Assembly (NCBI GenBank): GCA_027450145.1
Contig: DAIDKH010000034.1
Span: forward strand, 1-45,453
Direction of reading: 5' to 3'
Length of the DNA: 45,453 bases
Origin: Chthonomonadaceae bacterium
GTDB lineage: Bacteria; Armatimonadota; Chthonomonadetes; Chthonomonadales; Chthonomonadaceae
The notes under the pieces were generated by a model that saw nothing but the letters and a program-made list of their open reading frames with translations, was not told the DNA's origin and ran no database searches. Each line of letters begins with the position of its first letter. The stretch's first letter is position 1. The position numbers and the translations under genes were made by a program. Positions 22,750 through 31,232 of the stretch are shown piece after piece.

Positions 22750-25023
22750 CTAGGAAGTTGACGTATCTAATAGAGTGCGGATCGTATCCGACAGGTCACT
22801 TGGAAGGTATGGCTTAAGCAGCGTCGGAATTCCCTCAAGAATGCTGTCGTCGCTATCTGCATTGTAACCGGTTGTGATGAGTATGCGCAACCGAGGATCT
22901 ATTCTCAGCAGGGCAGCAATTAGATCGCGGCCTCCCATTTCCGGCATTACCATATCGGTAACCACCAGCGATATTTTACCAGTGTGCTGTAAAAACCGTT
23001 CTACAGCCTCCTTACCGTTTGCCGCGTCTATCACACGGTAACCGCGGGTTCGTAACGCTCGAACTGCCAGATCGCGCACCAGTGGTTCGTCCTCGACAAC
23101 CAAAATAGTCTCGGAGCCTGGCCGCGGGGCTTTCGTTGCAGAGGCTTCGGCAACGGAGGGGTTGTCAGCAGCCATGGGTAGTTGAATACGAAAGGTCGCA
23201 CCAGGTTTCTCGTCATTTTCATAACGGATCTGGCCGCCCATCTGCATGATCAAACCATAACTAGTAGCCAATCCCAAGCCTGTACCTTCCCCCACAACTT
23301 TGGTGGTAAAAAACGGTTCAAAGAGATGCTCTACTGCCTCAGAGCTTAGGCCCGGGCCAGTGTCATGAACGACTAGTTCGACCCATCGATCGTTCGGATC
23401 ACCCGGTGCGTCCTCGGCTCCCATGGGTCGTTCAATTACGCTTGTAGAAATAAAAATCGTACCGCCGTTGGGCATGGCGTCACGTGAGTTAATGGCGAGA
23501 TTGACAAGTATCTGGGTCAGTTGGGTACTGTCTCCCAGGACCATTGTCACGGCAGGATCCAGACTGGTGACCAGCTCAATGTGCTCTCCAATTAGCCTTC
23601 TCAACATGTCAATCGTGTCGGCAATAACCGCGTTCAGGTTGACGTGGCTAATCGAAACCGTAGTTTGCCGCGCAAATGCTAAAAGGCGCGCGGTAAGCGT
23701 GCCAGCCCGCTCTGCCGCACTCATGGCCCGATCTAAATGCTTCTGAACAACCGCGTTGTCTCGTACCTCGTCCATCGCAAGTTCTGTATAGCCCATGATT
23801 GCTGTAAGTAGATTGTTAAAATCGTGTGCAATACCGCCTGCCAACTTACCTACAGACTCCATTTTCTGGTTCTGCAGCGTTCGTGCCTCATTCTGTCGTC
23901 GAAGTGTCATATCCCTAAAAACAAGTACCGCACCTATTACATCGCCACAGTCGTTACGAATCGCTGCAGCACTGTCATCAATAGGGATTTCATGACCCAC
24001 TTTAGAGACAAGAAGTGTATGGTTTGCCAGCCCCACAGTGACTCCCTCACGCAGTACACGGTCTAAGGGATGCAGAGCCGGCAGGCGAGTTGCCTCACTT
24101 ATAATGTTGAATACTTCGTGGTAATGCACGCCAATTGCATCAGCGCTACTCCAACCTGTCAGTTGCTCTGCAACTGGGTTGATGAGGGTGAGCATGCCCT
24201 GCTTATCAGTGACTATGACGGCGTCACCAATAGACTGCAAGGTTGTATAAAGTTGCTGCTCGTTACGGTGAACTTGGAGCTCAAGGTTTTTTCGGTCGGT
24301 ATCATCGTTAAATGTTATGGAGGTGCGATCACCGAACGGGTGGATCGACACGCGCATCCAACGCCCCAGGATTTCAGACCAGTTATCGAATCGAACAGTA
24401 GCGCCGGACTCCTTTGCAGCGAGGTAGCGCTGCATGAATTCCGATTGCACCACCCCAGGAAAGACCTCTTGCAGCTTCTTCCCAATGACGTCGTCATTCG
24501 ATAACTTAAGGAGTTGCTCGGCATGACCGTTCATATACATAATAGTTTCTGTGCCGTCGAGGCTAATAACGCAATCCTGAAAGGACTGCAGAATATCTGC
24601 CAGGCGATATTTTTCTGCAACCTCGTTGTCCAGAAAGACTGCCAATGATGCAAAAGGCCTGTTCTCATCGTCAAACACAGGCACTACATTCACGTGCTGA
24701 AACAACCGCTTTCCGTTGGTATCAATCACGCTGACAACCCTGTTGTACATCGGCTCACCGGTAGAAATCACTCTGTAAATGGGCCACTGCTCCTGCGGAA
24801 GCGGTTTTCCATCCTCGTCCAGCACCTGATAAGACCCTGAATCACTAGGACTGGCCGTCATACGGGCGAGCATCTGCTGGGCACGGCTGTTTTCCACCTG
24901 CAGGCCGTAGTCGGCAGTGGCTGTAACCACTGCATAGGGCACAATTTCCATGAGCGCAGCACGTAGCGCGCGTTCCCTTAAGAGTTCACCTTTTAGCTTA
25001 ACAATCTCGTCGGTAGGATCCAT
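22750..25023 (-). CDS. soluble PAS-domain hybrid histidine kinase with C-terminal receiver
   Basis: 757 residues with no membrane segment. Three PAS-like domains (about 20-135, 141-250 and 258-378) are followed by a HisKA helix pair with His400 in GKLAGGIAHDFNNLLTAIMGY, and a HATPase domain showing 'NLAINSRDAMPNGG', 'HDTGPGLSS' and 'GEGTGLGLATSYGL'. A receiver domain follows with Asp690 in VVTDMVMPEMGG and Lys737 in LLKPY. This layout, with the receiver at the C-terminus, fits redox or ligand sensing in the cytoplasm and relay to an unlinked partner. No cognate DNA-binding regulator is in the window. Possible operators lie upstream at 25169-25201. Confidence 0.92.
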   Translation of the reverse strand: MDPTDEIVKLKGELLRERALRAALMEIVPYAVVTATADYGLQVENSRAQQMLARMTASPSDSGSYQVLDEDGKPLPQEQWPIYRVISTGEPMYNRVVSVIDTNGKRLFQHVNVVPVFDDENRPFASLAVFLDNEVAEKYRLADILQSFQDCVISLDGTETIMYMNGHAEQLLKLSNDDVIGKKLQEVFPGVVQSEFMQRYLAAKESGATVRFDNWSEILGRWMRVSIHPFGDRTSITFNDDTDRKNLELQVHRNEQQLYTTLQSIGDAVIVTDKQGMLTLINPVAEQLTGWSSADAIGVHYHEVFNIISEATRLPALHPLDRVLREGVTVGLANHTLLVSKVGHEIPIDDSAAAIRNDCGDVIGAVLVFRDMTLRRQNEARTLQNQKMESVGKLAGGIAHDFNNLLTAIMGYTELAMDEVRDNAVVQKHLDRAMSAAERAGTLTARLLAFARQTTVSISHVNLNAVIADTIDMLRRLIGEHIELVTSLDPAVTMVLGDSTQLTQILVNLAINSRDAMPNGGTIFISTSVIERPMGAEDAPGDPNDRWVELVVHDTGPGLSSEAVEHLFEPFFTTKVVGEGTGLGLATSYGLIMQMGGQIRYENDEKPGATFRIQLPMAADNPSVAEASATKAPRPGSETILVVEDEPLVRDLAVRALRTRGYRVIDAANGKEAVERFLQHTGKISLVVTDMVMPEMGGRDLIAALLRIDPRLRILITTGYNADSDDSILEGIPTLLKPYLPSDLSDTIRTLLDTSTS

Positions 25024-25168
25024 CTAACCTGCCATTTCCGCAAAAGTTATGGGCAAAGTTCACCACGACGCATGGAACACAACTAACTACGTAGATATCC
25101 CGTGAGCCTCTTAAAATGGTGTCGGCACGGGAAAGCACAGGAGCGTAATTGATGTTAGTATTTTACAC

Positions 25169-25201
25169 TTCATTTATGAAAACCAAGGTGTCATTTATGA
25201 C
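25169..25201 (-). promoter_or_regulatory. paired operator-like palindromes upstream of the histidine kinase
   Basis: TTCATTTATGAA (25169-25180) and GTCATTTATGAC (25190-25201) are two 12-nt palindromes with a shared TCATTTATGA core, 21 bp centre to centre (two helical turns). They lie just upstream of a minus-strand TAAAAT -10 candidate, on the kinase side of an AT-rich 256-nt gap. Confidence 0.5.
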
Positions 25202-25279
25202 TTATTTTTCAAATTAAGTAAGAATGTCAGCATCAGACCGAAATTATTACATATCGCGCTCCCACCGGTAGTTCAACAA

Positions 25280-26770
25280 CTACTCGCTGGACGACCGAAT
25301 AAGGTATTCACCTTCGGTATTTGGTCCTTTAGGTGAGGGGCGCAAAAGGTCGTTGGGGCCACCGGTTTCGGGTTGAGACATTCTCAGCAGAGTACTGCTG
25401 GCCGTATTCGCGGCCGCAACCTGTGGCAAAAACAACAAGCAGTGTTTGGCTGCATCACTAACGCGCCGTTGTACTACGCTGCTGGGGTTAAGGGCTGCAA
25501 GCTGCTCTACCGGTAGCAGCGCGCTTTCATCACCCACCTGCTCCAGGCACTTCAAGATAGCTATTATCAGTTCATGGTAGTTCGGAACCAACTGCGGCTT
25601 AAGGAATCCCAATAACTCTGCCTGCTGCTCGGCACTCAAAAATCGCCTGTCTCGTGTTTTCAATTTGGGCAACAGGGTAATTAGGCCCTCAATTGCAACG
25701 TTACGACAATGAATATCTGGCCAACTGAGGGCGTCCACCAGGTGCCCAACGTTCTCGGGTTTTCCCTGTGACGAAAGTTCCTGAATTCGGCCAACATCAT
25801 CTGGCCGCATCGTCACACGGAAAATTACAGCAGGAATAACTGCCACAACAAGGGAAAGTCCAGCGGCGATCCAATTTGCCGTGGCCCCATACTTTACTGC
25901 GCTATAAAGACCAAAAGGAACAAACGTAACAATCGAGGCACACAAAAAACCGGATCGCACGTTCCTAACCGTTGAAGCTGCTTCAGACACAGAGTTATCC
26001 CGCTGCTCGTCGATTGGGGCAGGGTCGGGAGCGAATACTTCAGATGCAGACTCGTCTGCTGGTACGGCGTTCCTCGGGCGTATATACGCAGGTGCCGAGA
26101 GCTGATCATAGCATTGTCTAGCGGCATTGAATACCGATGGTCTAAGGTTTAAGCGTAATAGTTTCGGCAGGTATGGCAGTGCCTCCACATCACCCATTCG
26201 CGTGTACATCTGCAATAGAGCGATTACGAGAGTAGGAAATTGAAGTGCGTTGAGTGGGGTTAGTAGGCCTGCCAGCATCGCACTATGGCGCTGATCGATG
26301 AATGTATCGTGCTGTCCTGGTCCGATGTCTCGCACTAGCCGTAAAAGGTGGTATCTTGCCAACAGTCGAAGGTTAGGCTCTGGCCAAAAAGCTAGTTCGA
26401 TCATCGGGTTCAGCCGATCAAATCCCACGTAAGAACTCATAAACGCATGCTCCGCGACACGGGTGCGGCGTAGAGTCCTCGCCCATCCGTACTCCAATAA
26501 CAACAACACTAATGCGAGTGGAGTTAATTGTGTCATATTGAACGGCTGATAAATCAATTTGACCAGGAGTACCGTCACTGCGGATAGTTGAAACAGCAGA
26601 TGGGCAGTATGGCCGCCGGTGAGCGGACGCTCGGCTTGCAGATCTGATACTAGTGCTAATACGGATGACCGCGTAACAGCAGATTGGCCGGATTGGGGCT
26701 CGACATCCGCCTCCGATTGATGCGCTTCAGGATACTGCGACTGCGAAAGAATCGCGTTGTTATCATTCAT
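25280..26770 (-). CDS. four-TM HEAT-like membrane protein with C-terminal (T/D)LLRP repeats
   Basis: 496 residues, unknown function, paralogous to the protein encoded at 29429-30910. Layout: hydrophilic N-terminus, two TM helices (about 55-73 and 80-97), an alpha-helical HEAT-like stretch (110-230), two more TM helices (about 275-295 and 302-322), then a second helical stretch. There 'VGHLVDALSWPDIHCRNVAIEGLITLLPKL' aligns with 'VGELIDVLQWPDEHILRMVTSSLCRLLPSC' of the paralog. The tail carries three copies of a short motif: TLLRMS, DLLRPS and YLIRSS at about 460, 474 and 489. It is the third gene of the ECF-sigma operon, starting in an ATGA overlap. Confidence 0.75.
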   Translation of the reverse strand: MNDNNAILSQSQYPEAHQSEADVEPQSGQSAVTRSSVLALVSDLQAERPLTGGHTAHLLFQLSAVTVLLVKLIYQPFNMTQLTPLALVLLLLEYGWARTLRRTRVAEHAFMSSYVGFDRLNPMIELAFWPEPNLRLLARYHLLRLVRDIGPGQHDTFIDQRHSAMLAGLLTPLNALQFPTLVIALLQMYTRMGDVEALPYLPKLLRLNLRPSVFNAARQCYDQLSAPAYIRPRNAVPADESASEVFAPDPAPIDEQRDNSVSEAASTVRNVRSGFLCASIVTFVPFGLYSAVKYGATANWIAAGLSLVVAVIPAVIFRVTMRPDDVGRIQELSSQGKPENVGHLVDALSWPDIHCRNVAIEGLITLLPKLKTRDRRFLSAEQQAELLGFLKPQLVPNYHELIIAILKCLEQVGDESALLPVEQLAALNPSSVVQRRVSDAAKHCLLFLPQVAAANTASSTLLRMSQPETGGPNDLLRPSPKGPNTEGEYLIRSSSE

Positions 26771-28452
26771 CGCGAACCTCCTTTTGAACTGCTCGGCGCA
26801 GGGCTCGGCCTTAACGCTTCACTCCTTACTGCCCTAGAGCCGCGCCTTCGAATTGTAAGGTGGTGCTCTCCCAAAGACCGGTTGTAACGACCAGGCAACG
26901 GACTCTCCACATGCATAAAACGCTGCGATGAAAAACGTGGAATGCCTCCAAAAAACGGTATTAACCTGGCATTAAATGTGGCCGGTGAGGCCTGAGGATA
27001 CATAGATTTGAGCCACGACGGAACTTTACCGGTTTTCGTTATATACGCCGAAGCCTTTAGCGACAGTACAGCACTACGTATCCAGTGATGCATACCGTCG
27101 ATATCATTTTGCAGCAGTGCCCCACAGTTAGGATCATAAGCCTCAATCGCAATTGGGTCCGACCGCCGGAATTTCAAATTTGTACTCTGCCCGCCTATTG
27201 TCCTGGGGAACAGCGGTATATCGGCGGGGCCTTCGCTACGGGCAAGAACGGACATGTTGTAATCGTAATCAGCTAGTATTCGGTTCTTACTTAACACCAG
27301 TGATTGAAGTATCCGCTGAGGCAGACTGATTTTCTCAACCGCTCCGGACAATGACTCGCTGTACGAGTTACGGCTATTTGAGCGCCAGATCATCATTGGC
27401 GTAAGAACGTTTTGCGACAGATAACGTTGCAGCCTATAGCGATTGTTAGCCATATCCGCCATCATAAGCACTTTGAGGGCGGGTATGGAATTATCGATCC
27501 GTGTCAAACCATTTATTAATTTATAAAAATCGCGACTACTCACCTTGGGCGCCAGTGCGACTAAATCTCTCAAGGCACGTACTACCGTAATTACACCGTA
27601 ATTTCCGATCCCGTTTCGCGGCGCGTTCAAACTGTAAACGATGAGCCGAACCCGCTGTAGCGCATCCGCGGCAGCGACGTCATACTTTCCATTTTTAGCG
27701 GCGACATAAGTACGCGCCCAAAGTGCACGATTAAGGAAGGGTTCTACTTGCTCAATTTCAGTTTGAGGATCTAGTTTAGAACCACCTTTCAGGGCATGGC
27801 CAAAAGTTGGGTTGGGCATCATTAACCCCTCGCCGGTAGAAACAACAAGCTCACCACGGTAGGGTCTTCCAAGGTTGTTAGAGACAATCCAGAACGGCTG
27901 ACCTTGGGGTTCCACTTCTACACTTCCAGGGACCGGCGGACGCCACGGCTGCTGAAGGCTATTATCAACTAGCTGATAGAACTGCCGGTTATCTGCGACA
28001 AATCTGGAAATGCTGTTAGATGTTCTAAGGAGCTGTGCTGGCATCGGCCGCCCATCAGCAGCGTCCTTTATAGATAACCCATTCTTGCCATGCACTAACA
28101 ACCACCAGGGTGTACTTGAGCGGGGAACCATTAATTTGGTGTCCGCATTAAGCCATTGCGCAAGCGTCGAAGAAGAATTATCGGCGGTGACTGGCGGAAC
28201 GGAGGGCAATGGCGAGTTCGCCCACAACGTGTGCCCCGCTGCGAGTACCACGACAGAACAAATCGTCATCAATTTTGCTCGATTGCCCAGCCGCACCCGT
28301 CGTTGATAATCTGCCGCAGGATAAATAGACCAGCATTCCTGCACGGCGTTCATTACGGCGGAACGGTTAGGTAGATCTGCCTGCATGCTGGCAATACCAC
28401 GTTGGAGTTTGTTGGCATTGACCAAATCCTGATTATCGATAGAAACGTTCAT
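26767..28452 (-). CDS. single-pass membrane protein cotranscribed with an ECF sigma factor
   Basis: 561 residues, no family recognised. About 60 cytoplasmic residues are followed by one TM helix (about 62-80, KLMTICSVVVLAAGHTLW) and a ~480-residue extracytoplasmic part. That part has beta-rich segments first (GRPYRGELVVSTGEG) and helical ones later (TYVAAKNGKYDVAAADALQRVRL). Its position directly after the sigma gene (ATGA overlap) and its topology are those of anti-sigma factors, but the zinc-binding HxxxCxxC anti-sigma motif is absent. Alternatives are a sensor partner or a target of the sigma factor. The C-terminal tail is Ser/Pro/Arg-rich (RPSPAPSSSKGGSR). Confidence 0.7.
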   Translation of the reverse strand: MNVSIDNQDLVNANKLQRGIASMQADLPNRSAVMNAVQECWSIYPAADYQRRVRLGNRAKLMTICSVVVLAAGHTLWANSPLPSVPPVTADNSSSTLAQWLNADTKLMVPRSSTPWWLLVHGKNGLSIKDAADGRPMPAQLLRTSNSISRFVADNRQFYQLVDNSLQQPWRPPVPGSVEVEPQGQPFWIVSNNLGRPYRGELVVSTGEGLMMPNPTFGHALKGGSKLDPQTEIEQVEPFLNRALWARTYVAAKNGKYDVAAADALQRVRLIVYSLNAPRNGIGNYGVITVVRALRDLVALAPKVSSRDFYKLINGLTRIDNSIPALKVLMMADMANNRYRLQRYLSQNVLTPMMIWRSNSRNSYSESLSGAVEKISLPQRILQSLVLSKNRILADYDYNMSVLARSEGPADIPLFPRTIGGQSTNLKFRRSDPIAIEAYDPNCGALLQNDIDGMHHWIRSAVLSLKASAYITKTGKVPSWLKSMYPQASPATFNARLIPFFGGIPRFSSQRFMHVESPLPGRYNRSLGEHHLTIRRRGSRAVRSEALRPSPAPSSSKGGSR

Positions 28453-29021
28453 TGCTGTATCTCTTTCGCCAGCCGTGTCTTAACCTGATCATCGTTCGCG
28501 GCTTCTGCGGAATCAAAATGGAGTCGCAGCTTGGTACGCGCGCTAAACAGCCGCGATTTTACCGTGCCCTCGGGAATCTCCAGCGCACCGGCAGCCTCTT
28601 TAACCGAAAATTCCTCAACTGCTACCAGGAGAAAAGTAACTCGAAGGTCCTCCGGAAGCATGCTAATTGCAGCTTCCAGGGCAACACGATCGGTTGAATC
28701 GTTCAATTCCACCGGTTCATGAACACCATCGCCGATGGGCATATCGTTTGGAAGCTCTCTCCGCCAATGGAGATATTCACGATAAGCGATACGGCGCACC
28801 CAGGTGGTAAACGAACACTCGCCCCGAAATAGAGGAAGCGACTGCCATGCACGACTAAATGACTGCTGGGTAATATCCTCCGCAGCTTCCCGCCTGCAAG
28901 TAAGGTGCAGTGTCATGCGATAAACAGCAGGATAGGTTTCTTCTATGAGCGCCTGTGCAGCACGATGGTCACCTGCTAACACTCGCCTAATAAGTGCCCT
29001 GTTCTTCATTATAGTGCTCAA
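28449..29021 (-). CDS. ECF-family RNA polymerase sigma factor
   Basis: 190 residues. Region 2 shows 'LIEETYPAVYRMTLHLTCRREAAEDITQQSFSRAW' with the usual D-I-T-Q-x-x-F core, then 'FTTWVRRIAYREYLHWRR'. Region 4 shows 'LPEDLRVTFLLVAVEEFSVKEAAGALEIPEGTVKSRLFSARTKLR' with its helix-turn-helix. The start is TTG at 29021: AAGGAG lies 7 nt before it, while the ATG four codons on is too far. A membrane protein gene overlaps its stop by four bases, the usual arrangement of a sigma factor with its regulator. Possible own promoters lie at 29040-29115. Its targets are unknown. Confidence 0.93.
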   Translation of the reverse strand: MSTIMKNRALIRRVLAGDHRAAQALIEETYPAVYRMTLHLTCRREAAEDITQQSFSRAWQSLPLFRGECSFTTWVRRIAYREYLHWRRELPNDMPIGDGVHEPVELNDSTDRVALEAAISMLPEDLRVTFLLVAVEEFSVKEAAGALEIPEGTVKSRLFSARTKLRLHFDSAEAANDDQVKTRLAKEIQQ

Positions 29022-29428
29022 GCTGTGGCTCCTTATTAATCTAGAGCAGGAATCAACTTGGTCGGTTCAACCCTCAACGAACAATTTATAAAATGAGGTA
29101 ACCATTAAGTTTCAAAGAAGGAACGTGACTCATCCCCGCCAAAGGAGCGAGGAAATTGCGTTACGACTGACATGGAGCCTTGCAGGTGACATTGACGTGA
29201 TCAATTTAGCGGCGAAATTAGACTGATGATCTGAACGAGACCGCGCAAATTCTTCTTTTTCGTTCGGGTAATCTAGAACGTCGATTGTTTGCCAAATCTA
29301 TCCATGCGTATTTCACGATCTCGACCCACAACTTGGTTAACGGAGTGAGGCCCGGAGACCAGCGATACAATTTTAACGAGTGGGCACCATCACACTTCGC
29401 CAATTCGTAAGGCAAATTCCCTCGCATT
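29022..29428 (-). promoter_or_regulatory. ECF operon promoter region, no gene
   Basis: A 407-nt gap. On the minus strand TTGAAA (29110-29115) and TTATAA/TATAAA (29085-29091) lie 18-19 nt apart and could be a housekeeping promoter. Nearer the gene, TGAACC (29064-29069) and TCTAGA (29040-29045), 18 nt apart, resemble an ECF-type promoter (GGAAC..TCTNA) and could be autoregulatory, though the spacing is slightly long. A 123-codon frame here is a shadow. Confidence 0.4.
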
Positions 29429-30910
29429 CTAGCGCAACGGCCGAAGTAGGTCATCCTCCACGTGCAATCCATGACCGGTAGGCCGCAACAGTGTGCCCTC
29501 GGCGTCCGCCGCGCTTCGTAAGCCATATAGCTGCTCCAGGCAGTGCTCAGCGGCTGCCTGTAAGTATAACTGGTCGTTGCAGGCTGCATTCAAATTCGCA
29601 ATATCTTCCAGCAGTGGAATTGCTGCCAGGTCCGGAGATCGCTCGAGGCACTGTATGACCGTCAATATAAAGCGAGTGGCATCAGAAGCGATCAATGTTT
29701 CATCCACGGCGAAAGGGTTGAGGTCATAGTTTAGCGGTACCTTGTTCCGCGTTGAAGGCAGGAGTCGACGCACTCGGTTATAGATTAGCCAGCGCTGGTT
29801 GCTCGTTAATAATGCTAATTGGCTCGCTTCACAGCTTGGTAGCAAGCGACATAACGAGCTCGTGACCATTCTCAATATGTGCTCGTCCGGCCACTGCAGT
29901 ACATCAATCAATTCCCCGACTCGACCGCAATCGCGCATTCTGCATAACTGTAACACTTGGGAGGAGCGGTTGGACCATAATGTGTACCGTGCCAGCACAA
30001 GCGGAGCTGCCGCCACAAGCATGTAGAATGGTATCTCCGCAGGCGACGAAGACCGGGCCAGCAGTGCACCTACCACACCATAAGGTACGAAAACGATTGA
30101 TGCTGCAATGAAATAATGCCTCCTTACAGTAGGACTTGTGGCTCGACTATGTGATTCTGGTAAGGCCCTGCTTTCAACTTCGGGCGCAAGTGATACTGCG
30201 GCAACTGGCCCAGCATCCACAGTGCGCAAATATGCCGCTCGTGCACGATTGCGCTGCTCCTCTCTAAGCGCAGCAGCTTTTTCGCGTTCACTCGGCAGTA
30301 TCCGCGATACCACAGACTGCAGAAGGTTAGGAACGCAATCCAACTTACGATGCGCCCGTACTTTGCGCATGAACCCTGTCAATTCGCGTTCGAACCTGGT
30401 TATGACCCAAAATCGCTTAGACTGGCAAGTTTCAAGTATCGCTAATTGAGAATAGGATAGCTGCGAGATTAGTGGGTCGTCTACTGCCACAAGAGGAAAT
30501 AGACGTGCAAGACGTAGCCGGGCCACTGCCTGTACCTGACGATCAGCACTATCCAACAACATAATGAGAATGGGAATATCGGCAGTGCACAAATCCGAGG
30601 TCGCTTGATACCCTTTCAAAACATCGGCGCGAGGGAAGAAAACCGAATTTGAATAGTAAACGACCATCAGTATCACTACCAGCTTCCACGAGATAAATTC
30701 AAACACCAAAGTGAAACCCACAATCGACAACAGCGCGCGGGAAATCGTAAATTTTGCAGACGCCTTCTGCACCTGCAATATGCGCTCATACAAGTCCAGT
30801 TCACGCTCCTGAGGGGACAAACCAGGTTCACGGGGCGGGTCTTTGACCACATTATAGTTAGTAGCAATTTCGGCAGGATCGTGATTAATTCCAGTATCTG
30901 CATGTTTCAT
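29429..30910 (-). CDS. four-TM HEAT-like membrane protein, paralog of 25280-26770, with (T/D)LLRP tail
   Basis: 493 residues from the ATG at 30910 (AGGGGAC 5-11 nt upstream; the frame extends 20 residues further without a better start). Same plan as its paralog: N-terminal soluble part, TM pair at about 58-78 and 82-98, helical stretch rich in Leu/Arg, TM pair at about 265-285 and 292-310, and a second helical stretch (ELIDVLQWPDEHILRMV). The last 21 residues contain TLLRP and DLLRP exactly 14 residues apart, matching the spacing in the paralog. It is separated by 407 nt from the sigma gene, so it may be transcribed apart from it but belong to the same system. Confidence 0.72.
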   Translation of the reverse strand: MKHADTGINHDPAEIATNYNVVKDPPREPGLSPQERELDLYERILQVQKASAKFTISRALLSIVGFTLVFEFISWKLVVILMVVYYSNSVFFPRADVLKGYQATSDLCTADIPILIMLLDSADRQVQAVARLRLARLFPLVAVDDPLISQLSYSQLAILETCQSKRFWVITRFERELTGFMRKVRAHRKLDCVPNLLQSVVSRILPSEREKAAALREEQRNRARAAYLRTVDAGPVAAVSLAPEVESRALPESHSRATSPTVRRHYFIAASIVFVPYGVVGALLARSSSPAEIPFYMLVAAAPLVLARYTLWSNRSSQVLQLCRMRDCGRVGELIDVLQWPDEHILRMVTSSLCRLLPSCEASQLALLTSNQRWLIYNRVRRLLPSTRNKVPLNYDLNPFAVDETLIASDATRFILTVIQCLERSPDLAAIPLLEDIANLNAACNDQLYLQAAAEHCLEQLYGLRSAADAEGTLLRPTGHGLHVEDDLLRPLR

Positions 30911-31232
30911 AATATGTCCCCTACTAACGAGGTCCAACTTACAGGTCGCACGCAGCCTACTACCTGGCATGTAGAAATACTGCGAAGCGGCACGCGGCTG
31001 TCGTTACCCATTGTGCAACCCGCGCCATAAGTAACCATCCTAAAAATATCAAATAGGCGGTATTTTGAAGCGTGCTACACCTAGAGCCAGAAAACCATGG
31101 GAGTCGCTCCGTTTTGCATCAGCCTAACTTGTATAACGTTTTTTCATTGCCTGCATATCGGGATACAGCCGGGAATCACTGCGCAGCAAAGGCTCCTCGT
31201 TTCGGCTAAACTAAATCAGGTTAAATATTAAT
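30911..31232. other. divergent intergenic region
   Basis: 322 nt between the HEAT-like gene (minus) and tilS (plus). It must hold promoters for both, but I see no clean -35/-10 pair or strong repeat. The tilS side is AT-rich (AAATCAGGTTAAATATTAAT) and lacks a good Shine-Dalgarno. Confidence 0.4.

Noticed and set aside
29218-29589. 123-codon minus-strand frame over the end of the HEAT-like gene
   Set aside because: Frame-shifted shadow of the real gene with no start signal.
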